DNA from: Clostridia bacterium
GTDB taxonomy: Bacteria; Bacillota_A; Clostridia; Christensenellales; Aristaeellaceae
Length of the DNA: 25,154 bases
Direction of reading: 5' to 3'
NCBI GenBank assembly: GCA_017517815.1
Contig: JAFWYA010000013.1
Span: 1-25,154, forward strand
Shown: piece by piece, positions 1 through 8,328 of the stretch
How the letters are laid out: each line of letters begins with the position of its first letter
Numbering within the stretch: the stretch's first letter is position 1
Position numbers and translations under genes: made by a program
Notes under the pieces: generated by a model
What the model was told of the DNA's origin: nothing
Seen by the model: only the letters and a program-made list of their open reading frames with translations
Databases searched by the model: none

Positions 1-442
1 AAACTACTGGCCTGGTCACCCTGAATGCCTACACCGATAAAGAAGTCTATTCCTTCGGTGTATATATCGAGGACGTGCTCTACGGCATGGAGGGCAGCAC
101 CTGGCAGGCAGAAAAGTTCACTGAATACCGCTTTGCTCTGCTGGACGAACTGGGCAATGTGCTGGCTGTGTCCGCAGCCGTGACCTACGAACCCGAGGAA
201 GTGCCTGAAGCGCCCGAAGAACCTCCCATTTTCGAGCACGAACTGCAGGTCACGCTGGATGAAACTACTGGCCTGGTCACCCTGAATGCCTACACCGATA
301 AAGAAGTCTATTCCTTCGGTGTATATATCGAGGACGTGCTCTACGGCATGGAGGGCAGCACCTGGCAGGCAGAAAAGTTCACCGAGTACCGTTTTGCCCT
401 GCTGGACGAACTGGGCAATGTGCTGGCTATGTCGTCCTCTGT
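1..442 (+). repeat. Tandem 261-bp in-frame duplication (87 codons)
   Basis: Bases 1-121 recur without a mismatch at 262-382. The match continues to about 442 with only a few differences, at 122, 125, 131, 137 and then 169; the first four are silent. The offset is 261 bp, exactly 87 codons, so one copy can be gained or lost without a frameshift. The first copy runs off the left edge, so further copies may lie upstream. Confidence 0.95.
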
Positions 443-2732
443 CGCCTGGAAACCCGTTGAGGACGATCCGCCTGTGATCGAATATACACTGAAGATCAGC
501 ACGCAGAATTATCTCAGCGATGGTTCGCCCTGCGTACCCACCTTTACCATCACCTGCGAACCCGAGCTGCCGGAGGGTATGGCGGTTGCTGTCATCCTGA
601 ACGGCGAAGCGCTGGGCGCTTTGGAGGGCAGCACTTTCGCGCCCACTCTGTCCGGCGAGTATCTGTTTGCGCTGATCGACGCCAACGGCAGCGGTGTGGC
701 TCGGTCTGATGTTTACCCGGTCACGATCGCTGAACCCGAAGAAGAACCTGTCGTTTATCCCGAATACGAGCTGCAGGTCTCAGCTGAAAATTACACTGAA
801 GGCACGCTGTGTATGCCCACCTTCACCGTAACGACCATTCCCGACATGACGGATGGTATGTACCTGTGTGTCAGCACAGATGCCGGTCTTTCCATTCTGG
901 AAAGCAATGCATATTCCCCTGCCGAATCCGGCGAATACCGCTTTGTGCTGTTCGCTCCCGGTGAAGAGGGCGATATTGAGCTGGCGCGTTCCGCTTCTTT
1001 CAGCGTGTTGTACGGAAAGCCCGCCGCCAACGAGATCTTCAGTTTCACCCAGCAGCTGGACCCTGACGGCAATCCTCTCACCGATGAACTCAACGACGAG
1101 GAAATCTCGCTGGATTATCAGAAAACCGGCGAAAACATTTCTGCCGACGGCAAGGAAGTTGTAACCACCTTCAACTCCCTGTTCAGCACGCTCACGCTGA
1201 CCTCCTCCACCAACGTTGCGCAGGAGAACACCGAAATCCAGCTGAAAGTGGATTCCGGCAGCAGTCCTTATTTTGTGCTGGGCGGTCTGCCCGACGAAGG
1301 CGGCTACACCTACGCCGTCAAAATGGAAGGCACAGGCTACGTCGCTCTCATGGGCAATGAATTCGTCGCCTACGACAGCGGAGATTACCACTTTGCCATT
1401 CTTGACGCCGGCGGCAACGTGGTGGATTCCCAGTTTTTCGGCGGCGTGACCGGCGCTGGAGTTCCTGCGATCGGAACAACTGACATTGATGACGACGACT
1501 TGAATCTTTCCATTACCTCTTCGCTGGCTGAAGACTATAAACAGGGCGTATGGACAGCTGAACTGCCCGTGTTTACACTCAGCGGCCTGATGGAAGACAG
1601 CGGCTTCAGCTATGCCGTGCGCATCAACGACGGCGACCCTGTTCCCTTTGATGGATCCTCCTATACCTTTGAACCTGAAAAGGACGGCAAATACACCCTT
1701 TCCTTCGCCGCGATCAACGAAGCCGGCGTGACCGCCTCCGAGCAGACGGAATACAGCATCTGGCTGGATCGCACTGCGCCGTCCCTGAGTATCATCAATC
1801 AGGGCAGTTTCACCATGCAGATCACCGCAGGCGATGCTGCAAGCAGCAAACTGACCGTTACGCTTGACAAGGTAGGCGACCGTGAGCTTACGCTTACCGA
1901 GGGCATCGGGCAGATCGTCTACAGCGCGTCGCAGTCTATCAGCTTCCCGCCCGGAAAAATCGTCGTTAAAGATGAGGCCGGCAACACCACCGCAAACAAC
2001 GCGACTGTCACGCTCTACACCCTGGCTAACGTGATGACCGGCAACGGCATGGCCTCACTGGAAGGCATGAGCGGCATGGGCGGCTTCAGTTTCAGCTTCG
2101 GCGGCGGGCGCGGCGGCAGCAGCACCTACCGCACGGTCAGCCATGCAAAGTCCTCCACAACCAGCGTGGTTTCCTATGATGCGGTGGAGCTTGTGGTGGA
2201 AAACGACAGCATGTCGCAGCTGGTGGTTGGCAGTGAGGCTTTCGACCTGGAGCTGGAGCGCGACGCCTTCCTTGTAACGGACGAGTATGATGAAAACGAA
2301 CCGCCCACCTTCTCAGCCAGCTTTACCGCCCTCAAGCGTGACGACGATGTAGACACGCTGGTGCTCAGCGCCAACGACAGCTCTGACGTCATTGACCGCC
2401 ACAGCTATTCGTGGACCTTCAGCGGAACCGTATACAAAAAGCTGGCAGCCAGCGGCATCGACTACCTGATGCTGCGCATTGGCGATGACGTAACGGTTTT
2501 GTCCACAGCAGGCTTCTCCGCAGGCATCCGCTACAGCATGTACCGTGCCGAGGGTCTTGCCAGCAAGGAATTCCTGTATACTGTTCGCATGGGCGCGCCT
2601 GATGAAAACTTCGCCATGAACGTCACCGTCGCCGGCGACACCTATCAGATGACCAGCGATACCAGTTCCGAATTTTATTACTACGACGTGTTCAACGGCA
2701 CGATCGACCAGCTGCAGAAGGCCGAGGTGTGA
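1..2732 (+). CDS. Large secreted Ig-like repeat protein, 5' end outside the window
   Basis: The frame is open from the first bases and its reading matches the repeat found downstream, so the true start, and any signal peptide, lies before the window. The visible part is a chain of beta-rich units of roughly 85-95 residues with a recurring pattern of Gly-Glu-Tyr (or Thr-Glu-Tyr), Phe-Ala-Leu and Asp-x-x-Gly. Units begin near nt 1, 240, 483 and 765, with more divergent ones to about 2000. The first two are nearly identical. A Gly/Ser/Phe-rich patch lies near 2064-2124, followed by an unrecognised C-terminal domain of about 200 residues. There is no LPXTG motif or C-terminal membrane helix. The stop lies 3 bases before the adaptor gene, so it is probably co-translated with the exporter genes. 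I infer a surface or exported protein handled by that exporter. The Ig-like fold is judged by pattern only. Confidence 0.8.
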   Translation, partial: TTGLVTLNAYTDKEVYSFGVYIEDVLYGMEGSTWQAEKFTEYRFALLDELGNVLAVSAAVTYEPEEVPEAPEEPPIFEHELQVTLDETTGLVTLNAYTDKEVYSFGVYIEDVLYGMEGSTWQAEKFTEYRFALLDELGNVLAMSSSVAWKPVEDDPPVIEYTLKISTQNYLSDGSPCVPTFTITCEPELPEGMAVAVILNGEALGALEGSTFAPTLSGEYLFALIDANGSGVARSDVYPVTIAEPEEEPVVYPEYELQVSAENYTEGTLCMPTFTVTTIPDMTDGMYLCVSTDAGLSILESNAYSPAESGEYRFVLFAPGEEGDIELARSASFSVLYGKPAANEIFSFTQQLDPDGNPLTDELNDEEISLDYQKTGENISADGKEVVTTFNSLFSTLTLTSSTNVAQENTEIQLKVDSGSSPYFVLGGLPDEGGYTYAVKMEGTGYVALMGNEFVAYDSGDYHFAILDAGGNVVDSQFFGGVTGAGVPAIGTTDIDDDDLNLSITSSLAEDYKQGVWTAELPVFTLSGLMEDSGFSYAVRINDGDPVPFDGSSYTFEPEKDGKYTLSFAAINEAGVTASEQTEYSIWLDRTAPSLSIINQGSFTMQITAGDAASSKLTVTLDKVGDRELTLTEGIGQIVYSASQSISFPPGKIVVKDEAGNTTANNATVTLYTLANVMTGNGMASLEGMSGMGGFSFSFGGGRGGSSTYRTVSHAKSSTTSVVSYDAVELVVENDSMSQLVVGSEAFDLELERDAFLVTDEYDENEPPTFSASFTALKRDDDVDTLVLSANDSSDVIDRHSYSWTFSGTVYKKLAASGIDYLMLRIGDDVTVLSTAGFSAGIRYSMYRAEGLASKEFLYTVRMGAPDENFAMNVTVAGDTYQMTSDTSSEFYYYDVFNGTIDQLQKAEV

Positions 2733-2735
2733 TTC

Positions 2736-3752
2736 ATGGCAAAAAAGAAAAAATTCAAAAAACTGCTCCTCTGGCTGACTCTGCTGCTGATTGTAGCGCT
2801 GGTGGTTCGCGTGACGGTATGGCCCAAGCTGACCGCCGCTACCACTGTCACCTATGACAAGTATACCGCCCGCACGGGTACCATTTCCAACTCGCTCAGT
2901 TTCAGCGGCTCTGTGAGCGTGAAAAACTATGAAACCTTCACCGCCGACAATGCCGCGACCGTGCGCCAGATCTTTGTCAAAGAAGAACAGAAGGTTTCAA
3001 AGGATGAGAAGCTCATGCGCCTGTCCGACGGCACCAACGTCAGGGCCAGTTTCGACGGGCAGGTCAACGCCATCTCTGTGGACGTGGGCGATGAGGTCAG
3101 CGCCAATGCCAACCTCATCCAGATCGTGGACTTCAACAACATGACCGTCTCCATGCGCGTCAATGAGTACGATATTTCCGACGTGCATGTGGGCCAGGCC
3201 TGCCGCGTGACGGTTACCGCTCTGAATGAAACCTTTGACTCCACCATCTCGCACATCAACCGCATTTCTTCCTCCATGGGCAACACGGCCTACTACACCG
3301 TTACGGCAGAGTTGACCGTTACCGACAACGTTCTGCCCGGCATGCAGGCCACCGTTACCATTCCGCAGGAGGAAGCCATTGACTCCATCATTCTCAGCCA
3401 GTCTGCGCTGAGCTTTGCGCCGGATAACAGCGCCTATGTGCTGATGTACGACGAAAACCAGCAGCTTCAGCAGGTTCCTGTGGAACTGGGTATCAGCAAC
3501 GACAGCTATATCGAGATCACCGCGGGCCTTGCAAACGGCGACGAGGTCTACAAGCAGTCCACTGCCGGCACCTCCGCCGGCGGCCTGTTTGGCGCTTTCT
3601 CCTTCCCCAGCGGTACAATGCCCGGCATGGGCGGCGGAAACGCACCGAACATGGGCAATACCAGCAACTATGGAAACATGCGCAACAATTACGGCGGCGG
3701 CACGCGCAACAACTACGGCGGCAGCGGTGGTTTCGGCGGCGGCATGCGCTGA
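2736..3752 (+). CDS. HlyD/MacA-type adaptor (membrane fusion protein) with Gly/Asn-rich tail
   Basis: This is the adaptor of an ABC export system, expected to sit in the membrane and face outward. A Lys-rich start is followed by one membrane helix (about residues 10-29) with no cleavage site. Then come two lipoyl-like half-motifs around 55-130, a beta-barrel region opening with VNEYD at 142-146, and a membrane-proximal domain to about 275. The last 58 residues (281-338) are low complexity, rich in Gly, Asn, Tyr and Met, which is unusual for the family. The start is 3 bases after the preceding stop, with GAGG inside the end of that gene. The ATPase follows directly. MacA-like proteins of monoderms pair with MacB-like ABC proteins, so family and context agree. 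Substrate unknown. Confidence 0.88.
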   Translation: MAKKKKFKKLLLWLTLLLIVALVVRVTVWPKLTAATTVTYDKYTARTGTISNSLSFSGSVSVKNYETFTADNAATVRQIFVKEEQKVSKDEKLMRLSDGTNVRASFDGQVNAISVDVGDEVSANANLIQIVDFNNMTVSMRVNEYDISDVHVGQACRVTVTALNETFDSTISHINRISSSMGNTAYYTVTAELTVTDNVLPGMQATVTIPQEEAIDSIILSQSALSFAPDNSAYVLMYDENQQLQQVPVELGISNDSYIEITAGLANGDEVYKQSTAGTSAGGLFGAFSFPSGTMPGMGGGNAPNMGNTSNYGNMRNNYGGGTRNNYGGSGGFGGGMR

Positions 3753-3769
3753 TGAAGGGAGAATGCAGC

Positions 3770-4516
3770 ATGTTTAAACGCAAACGCCTCCTCCAAAGTG
3801 CCGCAGCGCTGCCCCCTCAGGAAGAGCTCTTCTTTCAGATGCGAAAGATCGTCAAGCAGTATCAGCTGGGCGATGAAGCGGTGACCGTTCTCAAAGATAT
3901 CGACCTTAGCATTCAGGAGGGTGAATATCTCTCTGTGCTGGGCCCCTCCGGCAGCGGCAAATCCACCCTGATGAACATCATCGGCTGTCTGGATCTGCCC
4001 ACAAGCGGTGAATACATCCTGCACGGAAACATCGTGGGTGAGCTGGACGAAAAGGAATTAAGCCGTATCCGCAGCCGCGAGGTTGGGTTCATCTTTCAGA
4101 ATTCGCAATTGCTCAAGCGCATGGACGCCATGAAAAATGTGGAGCTGCCGCTGATCTACGCCGGTGTGCGCCCCAAGGAACGTGCGCGCCGGGCTGAAGA
4201 GATGCTGGTCAAAGTTGGTCTGCAGGACAGGCTGCATCACCAGCCCAATCAGCTGTCCGGCGGTCAGCAGCAGCGCGTGGCCATCGCCCGCGCACTGGTC
4301 ACCAACCCCAGCCTGCTGCTGGCAGACGAACCCACCGGAGCCTTGGACCAGGCCACCGGCCGGCAGATCATGGAGCTGTTTCACGAGCTCAACGAAGACG
4401 GCAACACCATCATCATGATCACCCACGACGTCAACATCGCCCGCAATGCAAGACGCGTGGTCAACATCATCGACGGCGTGCTCACCGAAGCGGAAGGCGA
4501 GGTGACCTTCGCATGA
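3770..4516 (+). CDS. MacB/LolD-type ABC transporter ATP-binding protein
   Basis: This 248-residue cytoplasmic ATPase should power the adjacent permease. Visible motifs are Walker A GPSGSGKST (58-66), the Q-loop Gln110, the signature LSGGQ (162-166), Walker B LLLADE (182-187) and the switch His219 in THD. I chose the ATG at 3770 because GGGAG lies 8 bases before it. An ATG at 3752 overlaps the adaptor stop but has no equally good ribosome site. The gene ends with a 4-base ATGA overlap with the permease gene, a sign of translational coupling. The N-terminal 20 residues are a short basic extension ahead of the usual fold. The sequence fits the macrolide/peptide/lipoprotein exporter subfamily, but does not tell what is moved. 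Confidence 0.95.
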   Translation: MFKRKRLLQSAAALPPQEELFFQMRKIVKQYQLGDEAVTVLKDIDLSIQEGEYLSVLGPSGSGKSTLMNIIGCLDLPTSGEYILHGNIVGELDEKELSRIRSREVGFIFQNSQLLKRMDAMKNVELPLIYAGVRPKERARRAEEMLVKVGLQDRLHHQPNQLSGGQQQRVAIARALVTNPSLLLADEPTGALDQATGRQIMELFHELNEDGNTIIMITHDVNIARNARRVVNIIDGVLTEAEGEVTFA

Positions 4517-5733
4517 AAGCTGCCTTCAAGCGCCTCATGGGCAATGTGTATATGTTCATCGAAAGCCTGCGCATGGCCGTTGCCAACATTGCCCAGAACC
4601 GCATGCGCTCCTTCCTGACGGTGCTTGGTATTCTGATCGGCGTTACGGCTGTCATCGCACTGATCACCACCATTTCCGGCGTATCCAGTTCCATTTCGGA
4701 CTCGTTCACCTCCATGGGTGCGGGCAGCCTTACGCTGTCTGTCACGGGCACCGAGCTCAAAGCCGGTCTGAGCGGTGAAGACATGGATGACATCACCCGG
4801 CTGGATCACGTAACCGGCGTTGCGCCCAATGTATCATTAAGCGTCAAAATGGCTTACGGCGACACCAGCGAAACCAACATACGCACCGTAGGTACCAATG
4901 AATATTACTTCGTCAACGACCCGGAAGCCCTCAAAAACGGGCGCGCCATCACCCCCATCGACATCGACACCATGGCGCGCGTGTGCCTTATCGGTTCGGA
5001 AACGGTTGACACCTTCTTCTACGGCGTAAACCCCATCGGCGAAACGATTTATATCAACGGCATCAGCTTCACCGTCATCGGCACCCTGTCGGACAGTTCG
5101 GATGATAGCGTCGCCAGCATTCTGGCTGGCTCCACTGAGATCCTGATGCCCTATTCCACCGCCCTCAAGCTAAACGGCGCCACGCTGGTCACCAGCCTGA
5201 CCGTTTACATGGATGATGCGGAAATGTCCTCCATCGTGTCTGACGATCTGGAAGATCATCTGGACGCACTGTTCAACTACGAGGACGACACCTACACCAT
5301 CACCACCATGGAAAGCATTGAGGAGATCATGGACAGCATGCTTTCCATGATGTCTGCGCTGCTGGCAGGCATCGCTTCCATCGCGCTGCTGGTAGGCGGC
5401 ATCGGCATCATGAACATGATGCTTACCTCCGTTACCGAGCGCACAGTCGAAATTGGCCTGAAGAAGGCCATCGGCGCCGAGCCCGGGCAGATCCAGATCC
5501 AGTTTCTCATCGAATCCTTCCTGCTTTCCATGATCGGCGGTGTAGCCGGCGTGGTGATGGGCATTCTGCTCTCGGCGGCGCTTTGCTCCGTCATGGGCAC
5601 AGGATTCGTTATCTCCTACGGTGCCATCGCCCTGGGCGTTGGGTTCTCCGCCGCTGTAGGCATCATCTTTGGCTGGTCGCCTGCGCGCAAGGCGAGCAGG
5701 CTGAGCCCCATCGACGCGCTGCGCAGAATGTAA
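4513..5733 (+). CDS. MacB/FtsX-type ABC transporter permease
   Basis: This 406-residue protein has the usual layout of MacB-type permeases lacking a fused ATPase. One membrane helix lies near residues 34-55, a large extracytoplasmic domain spans about 57-265, and three helices lie between about 275 and 390. It ends with the family hallmark SPARKASRLSPIDALR. The conserved GGIGIMNMML and ERTVEIGLKKAIGA stretches follow the second helix. It overlaps the ATPase gene by 4 bases. Family members use ATP hydrolysis in the cytoplasm to drive movement of the extracytoplasmic domain and extrude or transduce (mechanotransmission) rather than form an open channel. With two adaptors beside it, a tripartite-like assembly spanning the cell wall is plausible, but that is inference. 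Confidence 0.93.
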   Translation: MKAAFKRLMGNVYMFIESLRMAVANIAQNRMRSFLTVLGILIGVTAVIALITTISGVSSSISDSFTSMGAGSLTLSVTGTELKAGLSGEDMDDITRLDHVTGVAPNVSLSVKMAYGDTSETNIRTVGTNEYYFVNDPEALKNGRAITPIDIDTMARVCLIGSETVDTFFYGVNPIGETIYINGISFTVIGTLSDSSDDSVASILAGSTEILMPYSTALKLNGATLVTSLTVYMDDAEMSSIVSDDLEDHLDALFNYEDDTYTITTMESIEEIMDSMLSMMSALLAGIASIALLVGGIGIMNMMLTSVTERTVEIGLKKAIGAEPGQIQIQFLIESFLLSMIGGVAGVVMGILLSAALCSVMGTGFVISYGAIALGVGFSAAVGIIFGWSPARKASRLSPIDALRRM

Positions 5734-5751
5734 AAGGGAGGTATCCTCAAC

Positions 5752-6861
5752 ATGAAACGTTTCCTTGCCACGCTTATGCTGCTCGCCCTTCTGCCGGTCT
5801 TCGCGCTGGCCGAAACCACCTTCGACGGCAGCGTCGTCGCCGGTGAATCCGTCGGTGTGACCGCGCCGTTCGGCGGCACGGTATCCAGCTTTCGCCTGCG
5901 TGCCGGCAGCCTGATCACATTGGGCGAAAAAATCGCCACCATCGCCACTACCAAAGTGTTTGCCTCAGCCGACGGCGTGATCGCAGGCGTGTTTGCCCAG
6001 CCCGGCGACAGCACCGAAAGCCTTGTCAGCCGCTACGGCGCGGTGATGTACATCGTACCTGACAACAAATACACCATCGCCGCCGACATTGAAAAGGCCT
6101 ATAACTCCAGCGAAACCAAGTACGTCAACATTGGTGAAAAGGTATACATCACCTGTGCCAGCGACGGCAACCACACTGCTGAAGGCATCGTGACCGCCGC
6201 CAGCGGCACCACTTACACAGTGGAAACCACCAAAGGTGAACTGCTGATGGAAGAAAGCGTGAACATCTACCGCGACGCCTCGCGCAACAGCAAAACCCGC
6301 GTAGGCCGCGGCACAGTAGGCCGTACGGCCGAAATCGCCGTAAACGGCAGCGGCAGTCTGCTCAGGCTGCACGTTCAAAATGGCGACCGCGTCTCCCGCG
6401 GCGACCTGCTGTTTGAAACCGTGACCGGCGAGTTTGACGGCCTGTATGCCACCACCAACGAAATTCTCTCCGACGTGAGCGGCGTGGTGGCTTCAGTCAA
6501 CACCTCAGCAGGCGCAAACGTCAGCAAAGGCGATACCCTGCTGACTGTTTACACCATGGATTCGCTGCAGATTGAAATCAACGTCAACGAATACGACCTT
6601 GCCACCATTGCCGAAGGAGACACGGTGCAGATTTCCTTCAACTACGACGAAACAAAAACCGAGCAGACTACAGGTACGGTTTCACTCATCTCTCACATCA
6701 GCACCACCGACTCAGCCGGGGAAGCCAGCTATCTGGCCTATATCGACTTTGAGCCCGACAAGGATGTGCGCATTGGCATGACGGTCGTCGTCAGCACCAT
6801 CGACGATGAAGAAGTCTGGATGGAAGAAGACGCTGTGCCCGACGAAGCCACCGGCGTATAA
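5752..6861 (+). CDS. Second HlyD-like adaptor, secreted, two lipoyl-like modules
   Basis: This 369-residue protein starts with a clear signal peptide ending in ALA before Glu21, with no lipobox Cys. It has no other membrane helix, so it is probably released or held by the exporter. It carries two lipoyl-like modules: one near 30-90 and one split around 200-265. A beta-barrel segment contains VNEYD at 278-282, the same motif as in the first adaptor, so the two are likely paralogues. A segment near residues 125-170 may form an SH3-like beta fold. The C-terminus is acidic. GGGAGG lies about 11 bases before the ATG. It is the last gene before a strong terminator, and completes an operon with two different adaptors for one ABC pump. 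Confidence 0.85.
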   Translation: MKRFLATLMLLALLPVFALAETTFDGSVVAGESVGVTAPFGGTVSSFRLRAGSLITLGEKIATIATTKVFASADGVIAGVFAQPGDSTESLVSRYGAVMYIVPDNKYTIAADIEKAYNSSETKYVNIGEKVYITCASDGNHTAEGIVTAASGTTYTVETTKGELLMEESVNIYRDASRNSKTRVGRGTVGRTAEIAVNGSGSLLRLHVQNGDRVSRGDLLFETVTGEFDGLYATTNEILSDVSGVVASVNTSAGANVSKGDTLLTVYTMDSLQIEINVNEYDLATIAEGDTVQISFNYDETKTEQTTGTVSLISHISTTDSAGEASYLAYIDFEPDKDVRIGMTVVVSTIDDEEVWMEEDAVPDEATGV

Positions 6862-6867
6862 CAGCAC

Positions 6868-6899
6868 AAAACCCCTGCCATGTGGCAGGGGTTTTCATT
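6868..6899 (+). terminator. Rho-independent terminator, bidirectional
   Basis: AAAACCCCTGCCA pairs with TGGCAGGGGTTTT across a TG core, followed by TTTTCATTT. The A-run on the other side lets it also serve the convergent surface-protein gene. It sits 6 bases after the second adaptor stop and marks the end of the export operon. Confidence 0.9.
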
Positions 6900-8155
6900 T
6901 AGCTTTTTCGCGTTTTTCTCAGCATGATGATTCCCAAAGCACTAAGGCAAAGCAACGTCATCAGCAATACAGGGCGTGTGCTGTCGCCTGTTCTGGGCAC
7001 CGTTTCCTGTGGATCATCCGGATCCGCAGGATCAAACACCGAAGCCGCTGCTTTCATCCGCACGCGCACAGGCGAAACACAGTCGGTATATCCGCCCATG
7101 GTCTGCGACTGATGCCGGCCGCCCAGCGGGTCGAACAAAAATACGTCTGCCGCCTGCTGAAATCCTTCCAGCGTGAGCAAAATCTCGTCTGTCGGCTCGG
7201 TCAGTCCGCTGAGAATCAGCCTATAGGTATGCTCGCCATCGTCCACTTTTACTGTATTCGAAACAGCATTTCCGCAGGATGCCTGCAGCGTAAGTCTGGT
7301 TTTTCCATGTACATTAGCCTCGATACACGCAGTGATCTTTGCCTGCCATGTGCTGCCATGCCGGCTCATCTCAGCCGCCGTGCTGATGAATGACGCCTGC
7401 GAAATGAGCGGATCTGCCGGAGGCTTTGCAGGCAGCGCCAGCAGATAACGCACCAACGCCTCGCAGTTCGTCTGTGTATGTTCCGTTTTGGGCTGATTCA
7501 GCAGTTCCGGCCGGATACAGTCCGATGCTTTGAAGCGCGTGGCCGTCGTGCCCAGATAGGCCCTGTAAATCTCCACATCGTTGGTCAGCACCCAGATCAC
7601 GCTCTGGGCTGCAGTGATGCACTCGGTTTCCGTCAGGCCTTGCACAGGTACATATGTTTGCCCATCCACACTGCGAAGCCATTCATTCACCTGTTGTTCC
7701 AGTCTGCGCATATCGGTGACATGAGGAAAGATGTTTGTCAGCACCGCACGCAATCGTCCTGCGGTTTCCGTGCCAAAGTATCCGCTTTCCTCCAGATTCA
7801 GTCGGCGATAGGCATAGCCCTGAATGCCGTCGGTCACTGCATCCAGACAGTATACCGGCGTGGATGCATACGGACCCTGTCCCCCATTGCCGATTTCCTC
7901 CGGATGGATCAGGTTCATGGTTTTGTGGCCGGTATAATTCCAGTTGGCCTCACGTATGCCGTCTCCATCCTCATCCACTTTCAGATAGTTATAGTGCGGC
8001 GATGGATGAAAATACTTTTGTCCCCAGGCATAGTCCGGCAGGGGTTCACCGGTGTAGTTAAAAACATACAGATCGCCATCCTGCGCAGTTTGCGCAATGG
8101 CAAAGGCCGGTGCCAGCAGGCACAGCATCATCAGCGCTGTGATCGCTCGTTTCAT
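6899..8155 (-). CDS. Thioester-domain (TQXA-type) surface protein with sortase-type anchor
   Basis: The 418-residue product has a signal peptide (residues 1-21), then a domain matching the thioester-domain pattern. A Cys in VYCLD (Cys103) and a Gln in AAQSVIW (Gln184) are placed as in adhesins whose Cys and Gln side chains form an internal thioester that bonds to host surfaces. A beta-rich domain follows (about 265-370). The end is a wall anchor: VPRTG (386-390), a hydrophobic helix and a basic tail, RKTRKS. VPRTG departs from LPXTG at its first residue, as do the VPXTG motifs of some pilins. GGAGG lies 7 bases before the ATG. It stands alone between terminators with its own promoter. The fold is inferred from motifs; the Gln motif has Ala where Thr is usual. 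Confidence 0.75.
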   Translation of the reverse strand: MKRAITALMMLCLLAPAFAIAQTAQDGDLYVFNYTGEPLPDYAWGQKYFHPSPHYNYLKVDEDGDGIREANWNYTGHKTMNLIHPEEIGNGGQGPYASTPVYCLDAVTDGIQGYAYRRLNLEESGYFGTETAGRLRAVLTNIFPHVTDMRRLEQQVNEWLRSVDGQTYVPVQGLTETECITAAQSVIWVLTNDVEIYRAYLGTTATRFKASDCIRPELLNQPKTEHTQTNCEALVRYLLALPAKPPADPLISQASFISTAAEMSRHGSTWQAKITACIEANVHGKTRLTLQASCGNAVSNTVKVDDGEHTYRLILSGLTEPTDEILLTLEGFQQAADVFLFDPLGGRHQSQTMGGYTDCVSPVRVRMKAAASVFDPADPDDPQETVPRTGDSTRPVLLMTLLCLSALGIIMLRKTRKS

Positions 8156-8199
8156 TTTGGTTCCTCCCCGTTTGGCAGCTGCAGCTGCGCACAGGGGTC

Positions 8200-8227
8200 A
8201 TTATATCCAGCTGTTTCCTTCTGTCAG
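8200..8227 (-). promoter_or_regulatory. Sigma-A-type promoter for the thioester surface protein
   Basis: On the - strand, CTGACA and TATAAT are separated by 16 bases and lie about 45 bases before the start codon. The -10 box is a perfect consensus. Confidence 0.6.
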
Positions 8228-8275
8228 CAGTTGTGACCAAACAAGTGCCGTTTCGACAAAAGCACAGGAAAGTCT

Positions 8276-8303
8276 TTGCTTTTCGTCCATGGAATGCTAG
8301 AAT
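8276..8303 (+). promoter_or_regulatory. Putative promoter for the serine hydrolase
   Basis: TTGCTT and TAGAAT are spaced by 16 bases, with the -10 box ending 25 bases before the ATG. It points away from the promoter at 8200-8227. Confidence 0.45.
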
Positions 8304-8328
8304 AGAAACAGAAACGGAGGGACTGCAA

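Noticed and set aside
1..442. The direct repeat considered as a CRISPR array or transposon end
   Set aside because: The units are contiguous coding sequence in one frame with no spacers, terminal inverted repeats or transposase.
780..1391. A 203-codon - strand open frame inside the repeat protein gene
   Set aside because: Antisense shadow; no ribosome site and no signal of coding, whereas the + strand reading keeps the repeat pattern.
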